Shown: one piece after another, positions 1 to 5,963 of the stretch
Position numbering within the stretch: position 1 is the stretch's first letter
Layout: each line of letters opens with the position of its first letter
Source of the DNA: Syntrophaceae bacterium
GTDB lineage: Bacteria; Desulfobacterota; Desulfomonilia; Desulfomonilales; Desulfomonilaceae
Direction: 5' to 3'
Assembly: GCA_014874425.1 (NCBI GenBank)
Contig: JACWAG010000258.1
Span: 1 to 10,305, forward strand
DNA: 10,305 nucleotides
Made by a program: the position numbers and the translations under genes
Notes under the pieces: model-generated
Databases searched by the model: none
Told to the model about the DNA's origin: nothing
What the model saw: the letters and a program-made list of their open reading frames with translations, nothing else

Positions 1-430
1 GAACGTATGCCTTGGCGTCTTTCTTATGATTATAAACAAAGTCTACCGAAGGATTCCCCTCCATGAGAGTCAGAATAGTGGCCGCCATATCTCCCATCGG
101 CTTTCTATCAATGTGTCCGTGTCTCATTGTTACGACGATCTTCGTTCCAATCCCGATTGTTGACTCAATATTCAGGGCGCCATCGGCTTCCACAGCGGAC
201 TGTTCAAAAAGTGACAGACCGAGTCCTACCCTGCGAGTAGAGCGTGAAGTAACAAACGGGTCCAAAACTTTGGCCAAGAACTCAGGGCTCATTCCCTTTC
301 CATTGTCTTCAATCACTATCGTCAACAAATCGGCTTCAAGATTCTCCTCAATCAAAATTCTTATAACTGAAGCTCCAGCCGATATTCCATTTTCAACTAC
401 ATCGAGGATATGTAGCGACAAATCCTGCAT
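1..430 (-). CDS. Small stand-alone GHKL/HATPase_c ATP-binding protein, 3' end cut by window edge
   Basis: The minus-strand frame is open from ATG at 430 to the left edge (143 codons seen, no stop). It opens MQDLSLHILDVVENG, so the Bergerat N-box begins about ten residues in (D10/N14) and there is no room for a DHp domain or phosphoacceptor histidine. The G1 box is EDNGKGM (41-47), and DPFVTSR (57-63) leads into the G2-like RRVGLGLSLF (66-75). The IGIGTKIVV stretch (92-100) is the usual end of the fold, followed by a HIDRKP motif (106-111). Stand-alone ATPases starting this way are known beside NADH-dependent [FeFe]-hydrogenase and NuoE/F-like genes in anaerobes (family knowledge). It starts 18 nt after the PHP gene stop, so they are probably co-transcribed; no good Shine-Dalgarno is visible at the usual distance. 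A kinase or ATP-sensing role is likely, but the partner is unknown. Confidence 0.85.
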   Translation of the reverse strand, partial: MQDLSLHILDVVENGISAGASVIRILIEENLEADLLTIVIEDNGKGMSPEFLAKVLDPFVTSRSTRRVGLGLSLFEQSAVEADGALNIESTIGIGTKIVVTMRHGHIDRKPMGDMAATILTLMEGNPSVDFVYNHKKDAKAYV

Positions 431-448
431 AATCTGACGCCACAGCCT

Positions 449-1210
449 TCACACAGACATGCGACGCCTAACTATCTTCCGTCGCCCGATTCCAAGAAAC
501 GCTGATTTCAATTCATCGAATGACGCTTCCGACATCCGGGCTTCTGTGAAGACCGCTCCAATGTCCGAAATATAATGAGCGTCAGAGGATGTAACTATTG
601 GACAATTACAAGATTGCCCGAATTTCTTGCCTGCCGTCTCTATGTCTGTATGTTTGGAAATTTCTAATGCGTCAAACTTTAAATCGTCAGGGATAAAACC
701 CAATTGGCTCAATATTCCAAACCCAGACCTGTCAATGTGGGAAGCGACAGCCAATCCTCCCAGCCCGTGAATCAAATCCACTACTCTGTAGATGTCCAGT
801 GTTGTCGATCCAATTAGTAGCGCTTGTTCCATATCCTCGACCATATCGAATTCGTCCACCACCACCTGGTAACCTATAGCCTGTTCGTCGTTGACCCCAG
901 ATAGACGGGCGTAAACCTCATCTTGAGCCAATTGCGCTACATCGACTGAGGGAAACAACCCAAGCACATGCACTTCCTCGCTGGAGGAAATTTCAAGACC
1001 TGGAATCACTTTCACGGAAGAGTCACGAGCCGCCCGGATCGTGGCTGCCGCGTTCCTCGATGAATTGTGATCGCAAATGGCTATCATATCAAGACCCTTT
1101 TCAATAGCGGTTTTAACAATAAGCCTTGGGGTCATCTCTCCGAGTTCAGTGCAAGGAGACAGAGTCGTATGGATGTGCAAATCAAGTCTGAATATCTTTA
1201 GTGAACACAT
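449..1210 (-). CDS. PHP-domain metal-dependent phosphoesterase
   Basis: This 253-residue protein carries all the metal-binding motifs of the polymerase and histidinol phosphatase (PHP) fold: DLHIHT (D10, H12, H14), ICDHNS (D47, H48), PGLEIS followed by EEVHVLG (E73, E79, H81), VASHIDR (H158) and TSSDAHY (D210, H212). It is therefore probably an active Mn/Fe/Zn phosphoesterase of the short YciV/TrpH-like class; the substrate (a phosphoprotein, nucleotide or small phosphoester) cannot be told. The start is fixed: ATG at 1210 lies four codons after an in-frame TGA, with no alternative start codon before the first motif. No clear Shine-Dalgarno is seen. The gene sits 67 nt after a DRTGG-domain gene and 18 nt before a GHKL ATPase. 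PHP proteins recur with these two families near hydrogenase and complex I-like genes, which suggests a regulatory dephosphorylation role (inference). Confidence 0.88.
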   Translation of the reverse strand: MCSLKIFRLDLHIHTTLSPCTELGEMTPRLIVKTAIEKGLDMIAICDHNSSRNAAATIRAARDSSVKVIPGLEISSSEEVHVLGLFPSVDVAQLAQDEVYARLSGVNDEQAIGYQVVVDEFDMVEDMEQALLIGSTTLDIYRVVDLIHGLGGLAVASHIDRSGFGILSQLGFIPDDLKFDALEISKHTDIETAGKKFGQSCNCPIVTSSDAHYISDIGAVFTEARMSEASFDELKSAFLGIGRRKIVRRRMSV

Positions 1211-1277
1211 CCAGCAGGCCGATCAGACGCAACCGGGAGGCGCCAAAATAGCGCGTTGGGACTTTCGGTAAAACGTC

Positions 1278-1631
1278 CTATGGTTCTCTTCGTATACCTA
1301 GCTGATACAAGCGTCCCGCAATCTCGTAGGCCGGCATCGAACTGCAAAGTAAAACTACACCTTGTTCTCGAGCCTTATTTATTGTGGCTTCTTCCGGTTG
1401 TCTACCGTTCACTATTATTATACAGGCCAGATTGTTCAAAAAAGCCACTGCTATAATGTTTTGATGCAGTTGCAGGGTGATCCAGACATCTCCTTCTTTA
1501 GCATTCGCAATAACGTCACTTAGAAGATCACTGACGTAGCCCCCTGTAATTTCGCGTCCAAGGTCCTGTTCACCTGCGCTGACCGTAAGGTCAAGCTCAT
1601 GCACAAGGTCGGCCAATGTCATTTGAGCCAT
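1278..1631 (-). CDS. DRTGG-domain-like small protein (second copy, downstream of nuoD)
   Basis: A 117-residue protein matching stand-alone DRTGG-type domains. It has EITGGYVSDLLSDVI around residues 27-41, where the GG/SDLLSDV pattern is characteristic, an alternating beta/alpha core, and a C-terminal YEIAGRLYQLGI. The DRTGG domain is known from the region beside the kinase in some HPr-kinase-like and phosphotransacetylase (Pta) proteins; its biochemical role is poorly defined. The start is supported by AAGAAGG at 1638-1644, overlapping the nuoD stop and six bases before the ATG. The gap to nuoD is 11 nt, so translation is probably coupled to nuoD. It resembles the 5316-5687 product along its length (same GG..SDL/MSDV and YE..GRLY..G landmarks), so the two are probably paralogues with non-identical roles. 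No catalytic residues are evident, so a ligand-binding or protein-binding module is likelier than an enzyme. Confidence 0.75.
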   Translation of the reverse strand: MAQMTLADLVHELDLTVSAGEQDLGREITGGYVSDLLSDVIANAKEGDVWITLQLHQNIIAVAFLNNLACIIIVNGRQPEEATINKAREQGVVLLCSSMPAYEIAGRLYQLGIRREP

Positions 1632-1642
1632 GATCAGCCTTC

Positions 1643-2842
1643 TTACCTGTCTACTTCAGCCAAAACTATATCTATGCTGGACAATATCGCTATTAGGTCC
1701 GCAAAGAAACATCCCCTACTCATTTCTGGCAACGCCTGAAGATTCACAAAAGCCGGAGCTCTCCACTTGAGCCTGTAAGGGTTTGTTCCACCATCACTCA
1801 CTATATAACATCCCAACTCGCCGCGCGGCGATTCAATCGATTGATAGCAGTCACCCACAGGAAGCCTGACTCCTTCCACAACCAACATGAAATGGTGTAT
1901 TAGGGCCTCCATTTTTGTGTAAATGTCTTGTTGCGGAGGGAATATTTTACCAGGGGCCATAGCTATAAACGGACCTTCAGGCAACTGCTGTATCGCCTGC
2001 TTCAAAATCCTGTTGCTCTGGCGCATTTCCTCGACCCTAACCAAGTATCTCGAATAAACGTCACATCCATATTCCACCGGAACATCAAAATCGTATCTTT
2101 CGTACCCACAGTAAGGTTCCGACTTTCTTATGTCCCAAGCCTTGCCTGAAGCCCTAATCATCGGGCCACTAACACCCAAGGAGATAGCCTTTTCAAGCGG
2201 GAGTAAGCCTATACCCTTTGTCCTGTCCATGTAGATTATGTTCTTGGTTAACAAGGTCTCATATTCATCGACGCGTGTGTCAAAATGGTTAGTGAACGCT
2301 CGTAGTCTCTCAATAAATCCCTCTTCCAGGTCCTTGGCTACCCCGCCGATTCTAATATAATTCGGCATGAGGCGTCCGCCTGCCGTGAGTTCGAATAGAT
2401 TCATGATCTCTTCTCGTTCACGGAGCATATAAAACAGAGGAGTCATTGCGCCGATATCATGACCATGGGTCCCGAGCCAGAAGAGGTGACTAAAAATGCG
2501 GGAGAGTTCAGCCATTATCACGCGAATGACCTGAGCCCTCTCGGGTATTTCTACCTCTAGCATCTTTTCCACGGTGAGGCAGTAAGCAAGGGAATTGCTA
2601 GACGCCCCCATGTAATCACACCGTTCCGTTAATGGAATTACTTGATGATATTTTTTGTTTTCGCAGGTTTTTTCAAATCCGCGGTGGAGATAACCGAGAT
2701 ACGGAGTGCAACTAAGCACTATTTCCCCATCAAGTTCCACAATTGCACGGAAAACACCGTGTGTACTGGGGTGATGTGGCCCCAGATTTATCTCCATTAT
2801 TTCGCTTCTGATATCGGCCCGTTGGCTCAACTCTCGCGCCAT
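1643..2842 (-). CDS. nuoD: NADH-quinone oxidoreductase subunit D (49-kDa subunit)
   Basis: A 399-residue protein of normal length for stand-alone NuoD. Family signatures run in order: NLGPHHPSTHGVFR near residue 19, GYLHRGFEK near 49, CDYMGASSN near 74, FWLGTHGHDIGAM near 120, AGGRLMPNYIRIGG near 153, and the C-terminal RGELGCYIVSDGG followed by an ...IVLAEVDR end. NuoD forms much of the quinone-binding cavity with NuoB in the peripheral arm of complex I and descends from the large subunit of [NiFe] hydrogenases. The hydrogenase metal-binding CxxC pairs are absent, as expected for a quinone-reducing NuoD. The start is supported by GAGGT at 2852-2856, nine bases upstream. It follows nuoC by 26 nt. 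The next gene downstream is a DRTGG gene rather than nuoE or nuoH, breaking the canonical order. Confidence 0.97.
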   Translation of the reverse strand: MARELSQRADIRSEIMEINLGPHHPSTHGVFRAIVELDGEIVLSCTPYLGYLHRGFEKTCENKKYHQVIPLTERCDYMGASSNSLAYCLTVEKMLEVEIPERAQVIRVIMAELSRIFSHLFWLGTHGHDIGAMTPLFYMLREREEIMNLFELTAGGRLMPNYIRIGGVAKDLEEGFIERLRAFTNHFDTRVDEYETLLTKNIIYMDRTKGIGLLPLEKAISLGVSGPMIRASGKAWDIRKSEPYCGYERYDFDVPVEYGCDVYSRYLVRVEEMRQSNRILKQAIQQLPEGPFIAMAPGKIFPPQQDIYTKMEALIHHFMLVVEGVRLPVGDCYQSIESPRGELGCYIVSDGGTNPYRLKWRAPAFVNLQALPEMSRGCFFADLIAILSSIDIVLAEVDR

Positions 2843-2868
2843 GACCTCGTTACCTCAAGAAATTTGAT

Positions 2869-3360
2869 CTAAGAGGGCAAATCAGGGGTGTCCTCTTCCG
2901 TTCCTAGCAAGGGAAAATCTTTTCTAAGAGGGTGCACCCGCCATTCATCAGGTAGGAGCAGCTTTCTTGGATCAGGGTGGCCCTTAAATACAACCCCGAA
3001 CATTTCCGCAGTCTCTCTTTCATGCCAATCAGCGGTCATCCAAACTTTTGACACTGATTCGATACATGCGGGTCCTGCATCCGTTTCGTCAACCCTGGAT
3101 TTCAACCTGAGCCTTTGGGTATTGGACACAGAATAAATCTGGTATACCAATTCGAAACGGGGCTTAGCCGGATAGTAATCCACTCCCCCGACGAAGGTCA
3201 GGAAATCGAACTTCAGTTCGGGGTCGTCCCTCAGATACCGGCAAACATCGAGAATTTTCTCAGATGGGACCAAGATGCTCATCTCACCAGGGCATGTTTC
3301 GAATTGCAAGGCATCGCCGAATTTTTCGCTGAGCTTCTCCTTGATATGATCCTGGTTCAT
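2869..3360 (-). CDS. nuoC: NADH-quinone oxidoreductase subunit C (30-kDa subunit)
   Basis: A 163-residue protein with the conserved C-terminal signature of NuoC: ERETAEMFGVVFKGHPDPRK near residues 114-133, then LLPDEW and HPLRKDFPL (about 142-150). NuoC is a structural subunit of the complex I peripheral arm that packs on NuoD; it binds no cofactor. In E. coli the C and D proteins are fused, while here they are separate, as in many anaerobes. Its ATG overlaps the nuoB stop in an ATGA (3357-3360), and AAGGTGG at 3368-3374 sits seven bases upstream, so translation is probably coupled to nuoB. The length and start are typical, and nothing is missing from the core domain. Confidence 0.96.
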   Translation of the reverse strand: MNQDHIKEKLSEKFGDALQFETCPGEMSILVPSEKILDVCRYLRDDPELKFDFLTFVGGVDYYPAKPRFELVYQIYSVSNTQRLRLKSRVDETDAGPACIESVSKVWMTADWHERETAEMFGVVFKGHPDPRKLLLPDEWRVHPLRKDFPLLGTEEDTPDLPS

Positions 3361-3866
3361 CGTCCAGCCACCTTAATCTTGCCCACTCGAGGGTTTCTAA
3401 TTGACTGTTCATTCATCACCTTGGCGTGAAGCTGAAGAATTCCATCAATCAGGGCTTCAGGCCTAGGCGGACAGCCCGGGATATAAACATCTACCGGCAA
3501 ATGACGATCAATTCCCTGAACAACCGAATAGTTCTTATATATCCCTCCCGAACAAGCGCATGCGCCCATGGCTATGACCCATTTAGGCTCCGCCATCTGT
3601 TCGTAAATACGCAACACCGCCGGCAACATTTTCTTTGAAGCTGTACCGGAAACTATCATGAGGTCCGCGTGGCGTGGTGAAGGACGGGCGACTTCCATGC
3701 CAAACCGCGCCAGATCGTAACGGCTAACAAAGGTAGCTATCATTTCCAGAGCGCAGCAGGCCAAACCAAAACCAAGAGGCCACATGGACGACTTTCTAGC
3801 CCAGTTCACGAACCATTCGAGATTGGTTACATGAACAGTATCATTGAGGTGATTTGTTATTCCCAT
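3357..3866 (-). CDS. nuoB: NADH-quinone oxidoreductase subunit B (PSST, N2 iron-sulfur subunit)
   Basis: A 169-residue NuoB. The four ligands of the [4Fe-4S] cluster N2 are visible: the adjacent pair in GLACCALEM (C37, C38), C103 in GACACSGG and C132 in PGCPPRPEAL. Cluster N2 passes electrons to quinone at the interface with NuoD. The RFGMEVARPSPRHAD stretch (about 54-68) and DVYIPGCPPRP are textbook for the family. An additional cysteine, C105, sits two residues after the third ligand, where a serine or asparagine is often found. The gene overlaps the end of nuoA by 10 nt, with AAGGGTG at 3874-3880 seven bases before the ATG. The short N-terminus lacks extra domains. Confidence 0.97.
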   Translation of the reverse strand: MGITNHLNDTVHVTNLEWFVNWARKSSMWPLGFGLACCALEMIATFVSRYDLARFGMEVARPSPRHADLMIVSGTASKKMLPAVLRIYEQMAEPKWVIAMGACACSGGIYKNYSVVQGIDRHLPVDVYIPGCPPRPEALIDGILQLHAKVMNEQSIRNPRVGKIKVAGR

Positions 3867-4213
3867 TCAAGAGCACCCTTTTTCCAGACGTAAACTAAAC
3901 CTACCAAGAGGATTAAAACAAAGAAAAGCATCTCCACAAAACCAAAGAACATAAGTTTATCGAAGATCTTTGCCCACGGGAATAAGAATATTAACTCGAT
4001 GTCAAAAACAATGAAAAGCATACCCATTATGAAGAAACGGACCGAAAAACGACTTCTCGCCCCACCAATGGGATCCATACCGCACTCGTAGGGCATAAGT
4101 TTAATAGGAGTAGGTGTGCGTTTGGCTAGCAGGGTCGAAAGAACTATGATAGCTGAACCGATGAATACGGAAACTAAAAGGATTACAAGAATTGGAACGT
4201 AACTCTCAATCAT
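3857..4213 (-). CDS. nuoA: NADH-quinone oxidoreductase subunit A (membrane subunit ND3)
   Basis: A 118-residue membrane protein with three hydrophobic segments (roughly 5-29, 60-80 and 88-110), as expected for NuoA/ND3. The loop after the first helix has MPYECGMDPIG (40-50) with the conserved E43 and C44; this loop lines the quinone tunnel and changes conformation in the mitochondrial homologue. The second helix carries FDIELIFLFPWA (70-81). This protein anchors the peripheral arm to the membrane domain. The start is supported by GGAGAAG at 4218-4224, four bases before the ATG. Its presence means a membrane-bound quinone-type complex I arm, not merely a soluble hydrogenase, is encoded. It lies 123 nt downstream of the CBS-HATPase gene, the largest gap in the run apart from the one before the operon. 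Confidence 0.97.
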   Translation of the reverse strand: MIESYVPILVILLVSVFIGSAIIVLSTLLAKRTPTPIKLMPYECGMDPIGGARSRFSVRFFIMGMLFIVFDIELIFLFPWAKIFDKLMFFGFVEMLFFVLILLVGLVYVWKKGALEWE

Positions 4214-4336
4214 CCGACTTCTCCGTTCAAAGCCGATTCCCCCATGCGGAGTACAAAAGATTTTCTGAGCTTATCAGCCTATTTTGACGCTTTTTTGATT
4301 CTTAATGAATCAGAAGTTTAACGCCTGAACTGTAAA

Positions 4337-5329
4337 TTATTGGGATCCTCTAGTCAAGCTTTTTTCTAATTCGACTTTTGGGAGTAAAGGGTCCGGACCA
4401 AAATTGAAAACCATCTCGAGTCTAGTCCAATGGCCGGGATCAGAAGTAAGTTTCATGACATCGGATACTCTTTTTATGTTGGCCAGCCCCATTCCTGCGC
4501 CAAATCCCATGTCTCTGATCCATTCAGGCGCGGTAGAGAACCCAGGTTGAAGCACCTGTTTCAGGTCCGCTATGCCGGGGCCATGGTCAACGGTTGAAAT
4601 ATTCACCCTATCCTTCCTCACTTCCACGACTATTTCACCGCCAATATCAGTGTGAATCACGAGATTCATCTCCGCTTCATAAACAGCCACACCAACACGG
4701 CGGACTATCTGCGGCTGGACTACCAGACGTTGCAATGATCGTTTGATAAGACTCGATGCTTTCCCTGCGTTGTCAAAATCCCGCTCGTTAACAAAATATC
4801 GCAGCGTCAACCCCGTGTCATCCGACGAAATGTCCTGGAATATATGGCTCGCCCTATATGTGTAAAGCTTCTCCGCCTCGTTTTTCTGAAAGCTCTTGTC
4901 CATCTGTAAAAGCAAAGATCTAATTAGAGTGCCGGTAGTAACAATCCCGAGTAGTTTGCCATCGTGGTCTACCACGGGCAGCCGACTAAAACCTCTCCTT
5001 CCGAGATTGTTCACAACCTCAGCAACCTTAGCGTCCATAAGAACTGTGCGAACTTCGGTTGTCATGACCTCTGTCACTGGAGAATCCAGTTTACCATCTT
5101 CCATTGACCGGATCACATCGTTCATGGTCACAATACCGATTACCTTACCCTCAGCGACGACAGGCGCGCCGGAAATTCGATTTTCACGCATGAAATTTTT
5201 CACTTGAGACATGGTCATGGAAGGATCAATTACGATAACATCCGAAGCCATTACTGACTCTACACGTGTGGTGTAAATCAGTTCTTGAACTTTTGTAATT
5301 TCTTGATTGGACATGTCACCAGGAATCAT
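4337..5329 (-). CDS. Tandem CBS domain - HATPase (RsbW/RsbT-like) fusion protein
   Basis: A 330-residue soluble protein. Residues about 22-80 and 84-142 are two CBS domains, each with the usual V..V.....M...N/H..PVV...G...GIVT pattern; CBS pairs typically bind adenine nucleotides. Residues about 170-310 form a GHKL ATPase of the serine-kinase/anti-sigma type: N-box E218xxxN222xxxH226 (in YEAEMNLVIHT), G1 box DHGPGI (248-253), G2 box GFGAGMGLANIKRVSD (275-290). There is no DHp domain, membrane segment or receiver. Two starts are possible: ATG at 5329, overlapping the upstream gene by 14 nt, or ATG at 5314 (MSNQEIT), one base after that gene's stop; neither has a strong Shine-Dalgarno. It would suit a protein reading adenylate or NAD(P) status and acting by phosphorylation or partner binding (inference). 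The target is not identifiable from this window. Confidence 0.85.
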   Translation of the reverse strand: MIPGDMSNQEITKVQELIYTTRVESVMASDVIVIDPSMTMSQVKNFMRENRISGAPVVAEGKVIGIVTMNDVIRSMEDGKLDSPVTEVMTTEVRTVLMDAKVAEVVNNLGRRGFSRLPVVDHDGKLLGIVTTGTLIRSLLLQMDKSFQKNEAEKLYTYRASHIFQDISSDDTGLTLRYFVNERDFDNAGKASSLIKRSLQRLVVQPQIVRRVGVAVYEAEMNLVIHTDIGGEIVVEVRKDRVNISTVDHGPGIADLKQVLQPGFSTAPEWIRDMGFGAGMGLANIKRVSDVMKLTSDPGHWTRLEMVFNFGPDPLLPKVELEKSLTRGSQ

Positions 5330-5687
5330 TTACCATTTTAACCGGTCCAAGGCCGGGAAGCCCTGCCTTGTAAAGTCTCCCGCAAGCTTCATACATCGTA
5401 TATCCGGTTCGAATCAGAGTCATCCCTGAATCGCGCGCTAATTCGACCGTTTCCGGGGGCGGGGTCTTATCACGCACGATTACTATGACATTTATCCCCG
5501 CCATCTCAGCCGTTCTGACAACCTGAGGATTGGTCAACCCCGTAAGCAGAGCCATTCCTTCTGAACCAAAGGCAAGGACGTCGCTCATCAGGTCGGCGGC
5601 GCCCCCCAAAGGTAATTCTTCATTCGGGTCGTGATTTTGCACAAGGACCTTACCTTGAAGCACGTCGATCATTTCCCGAATATTCAT
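5316..5687 (-). CDS. DRTGG-domain-like small protein (first gene of the operon)
   Basis: A 123-residue protein. The longest frame begins at 5858, but the ATG at 5687 has GGAGA four bases upstream (in catGGAGAgttc), and the 57 extra N-terminal residues are hydrophobic-mixed and unlike the family, so I take 5687. The pattern LGGAADLMSDVLAF, then GMALLTGL, VVRTAEMAGI, IVIVRDKTPP and YEACGRLYKAGLPG parallels the DRTGG-like protein at 1278-1631. The middle segment is the canonical 'ligand-switch' part of stand-alone DRTGG proteins, including a well-formed LLTGLTNPQVVRTAE. It is the first gene after the divergent promoter region and is followed at once by the CBS-HATPase, with a one-base gap or a 14-nt overlap depending on that gene's start. 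This suggests the pair works as a sensor/kinase unit (inference). Confidence 0.78.
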   Translation of the reverse strand: MNIREMIDVLQGKVLVQNHDPNEELPLGGAADLMSDVLAFGSEGMALLTGLTNPQVVRTAEMAGINVIVIVRDKTPPPETVELARDSGMTLIRTGYTMYEACGRLYKAGLPGLGPVKMVNDSW

Positions 5688-5724
5688 GAACTCTCCATGT
5701 AGCAACACGCTTAATGAGCAAATT

Positions 5725-5753
5725 ATTGAAACATTACAGCGTGATATTGTCAA
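5725..5753 (-). promoter_or_regulatory. Candidate sigma-70 promoter, proximal, for the DRTGG-CBS-nuo operon
   Basis: On the minus strand a perfect -35 TTGACA (5748-5753) is followed after 17 bases by TTCAAT (5725-5730), which matches the -10 consensus at four of six positions. Transcription would start near 5718, giving a leader of about 30 nt before the ATG at 5687. It was found by eye only, and the weak -10 makes it tentative. Confidence 0.45.
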
Positions 5754-5772
5754 GAAACAAAAACCTGGATAT

Positions 5773-5800
5773 CCTATAATATAGACCTTTTTAAGGTCAA
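5773..5800 (-). promoter_or_regulatory. Candidate distal promoter overlapping a GACCTT/AAGGTC dyad
   Basis: On the minus strand TTGACC (5795-5800) is followed after 16 bases by TATAGG (5773-5778). The -35 end overlaps an inverted repeat, GACCTT (5784-5789), TTT, AAGGTC (5793-5798), so a dimeric regulator bound there would cover the promoter. Neither hexamer is perfect, and the promoter is less convincing than the proximal one. Confidence 0.3.
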
Positions 5801-5884
5801 AACTGACTTCACGTCTTCCGCGTAAACCGACGGCCAACAGTCCCATCTTCGTCGACACGGTCCCAATATCCGGCCAATAGGCGC

Positions 5885-5914
5885 TTGACAGACCTCTCTA
5901 AGTCGAGCTTATTA
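5885..5914 (+). promoter_or_regulatory. Candidate sigma-70 promoter for the SDR gene
   Basis: A perfect -35 TTGACA (5885-5890) is followed after 18 bases by TTATTA (5909-5914), inside an AT-rich stretch. A start near 5921 would leave a leader of about 43 nt to the ATG at 5964. It is the only good plus-strand -35 in the intergenic region. Confidence 0.45.
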
Positions 5915-5963
5915 AATATAACATAGTCTCTGAGCGATAGTTCAATAGCAAGGATGGAAGAAC

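Noticed and set aside
63..437. A 124-codon plus-strand open frame at the left end.
   Set aside because: It is the antisense shadow of the GHKL ATPase gene on the minus strand, which shows clear N, G1 and G2 boxes.
1241..1262. GCGC/GCGC inverted repeat between the DRTGG and PHP genes.
   Set aside because: Only four base pairs with a seven-base loop and no T-run; likely chance.
5775..5780. A perfect TATAAT on the plus strand in the divergent region.
   Set aside because: The nearest -35-like hexamer is TTGTCA at 5747-5752, 22 bases away, and any transcript would have a leader of nearly 180 nt; the promoter at 5885-5914 fits better.
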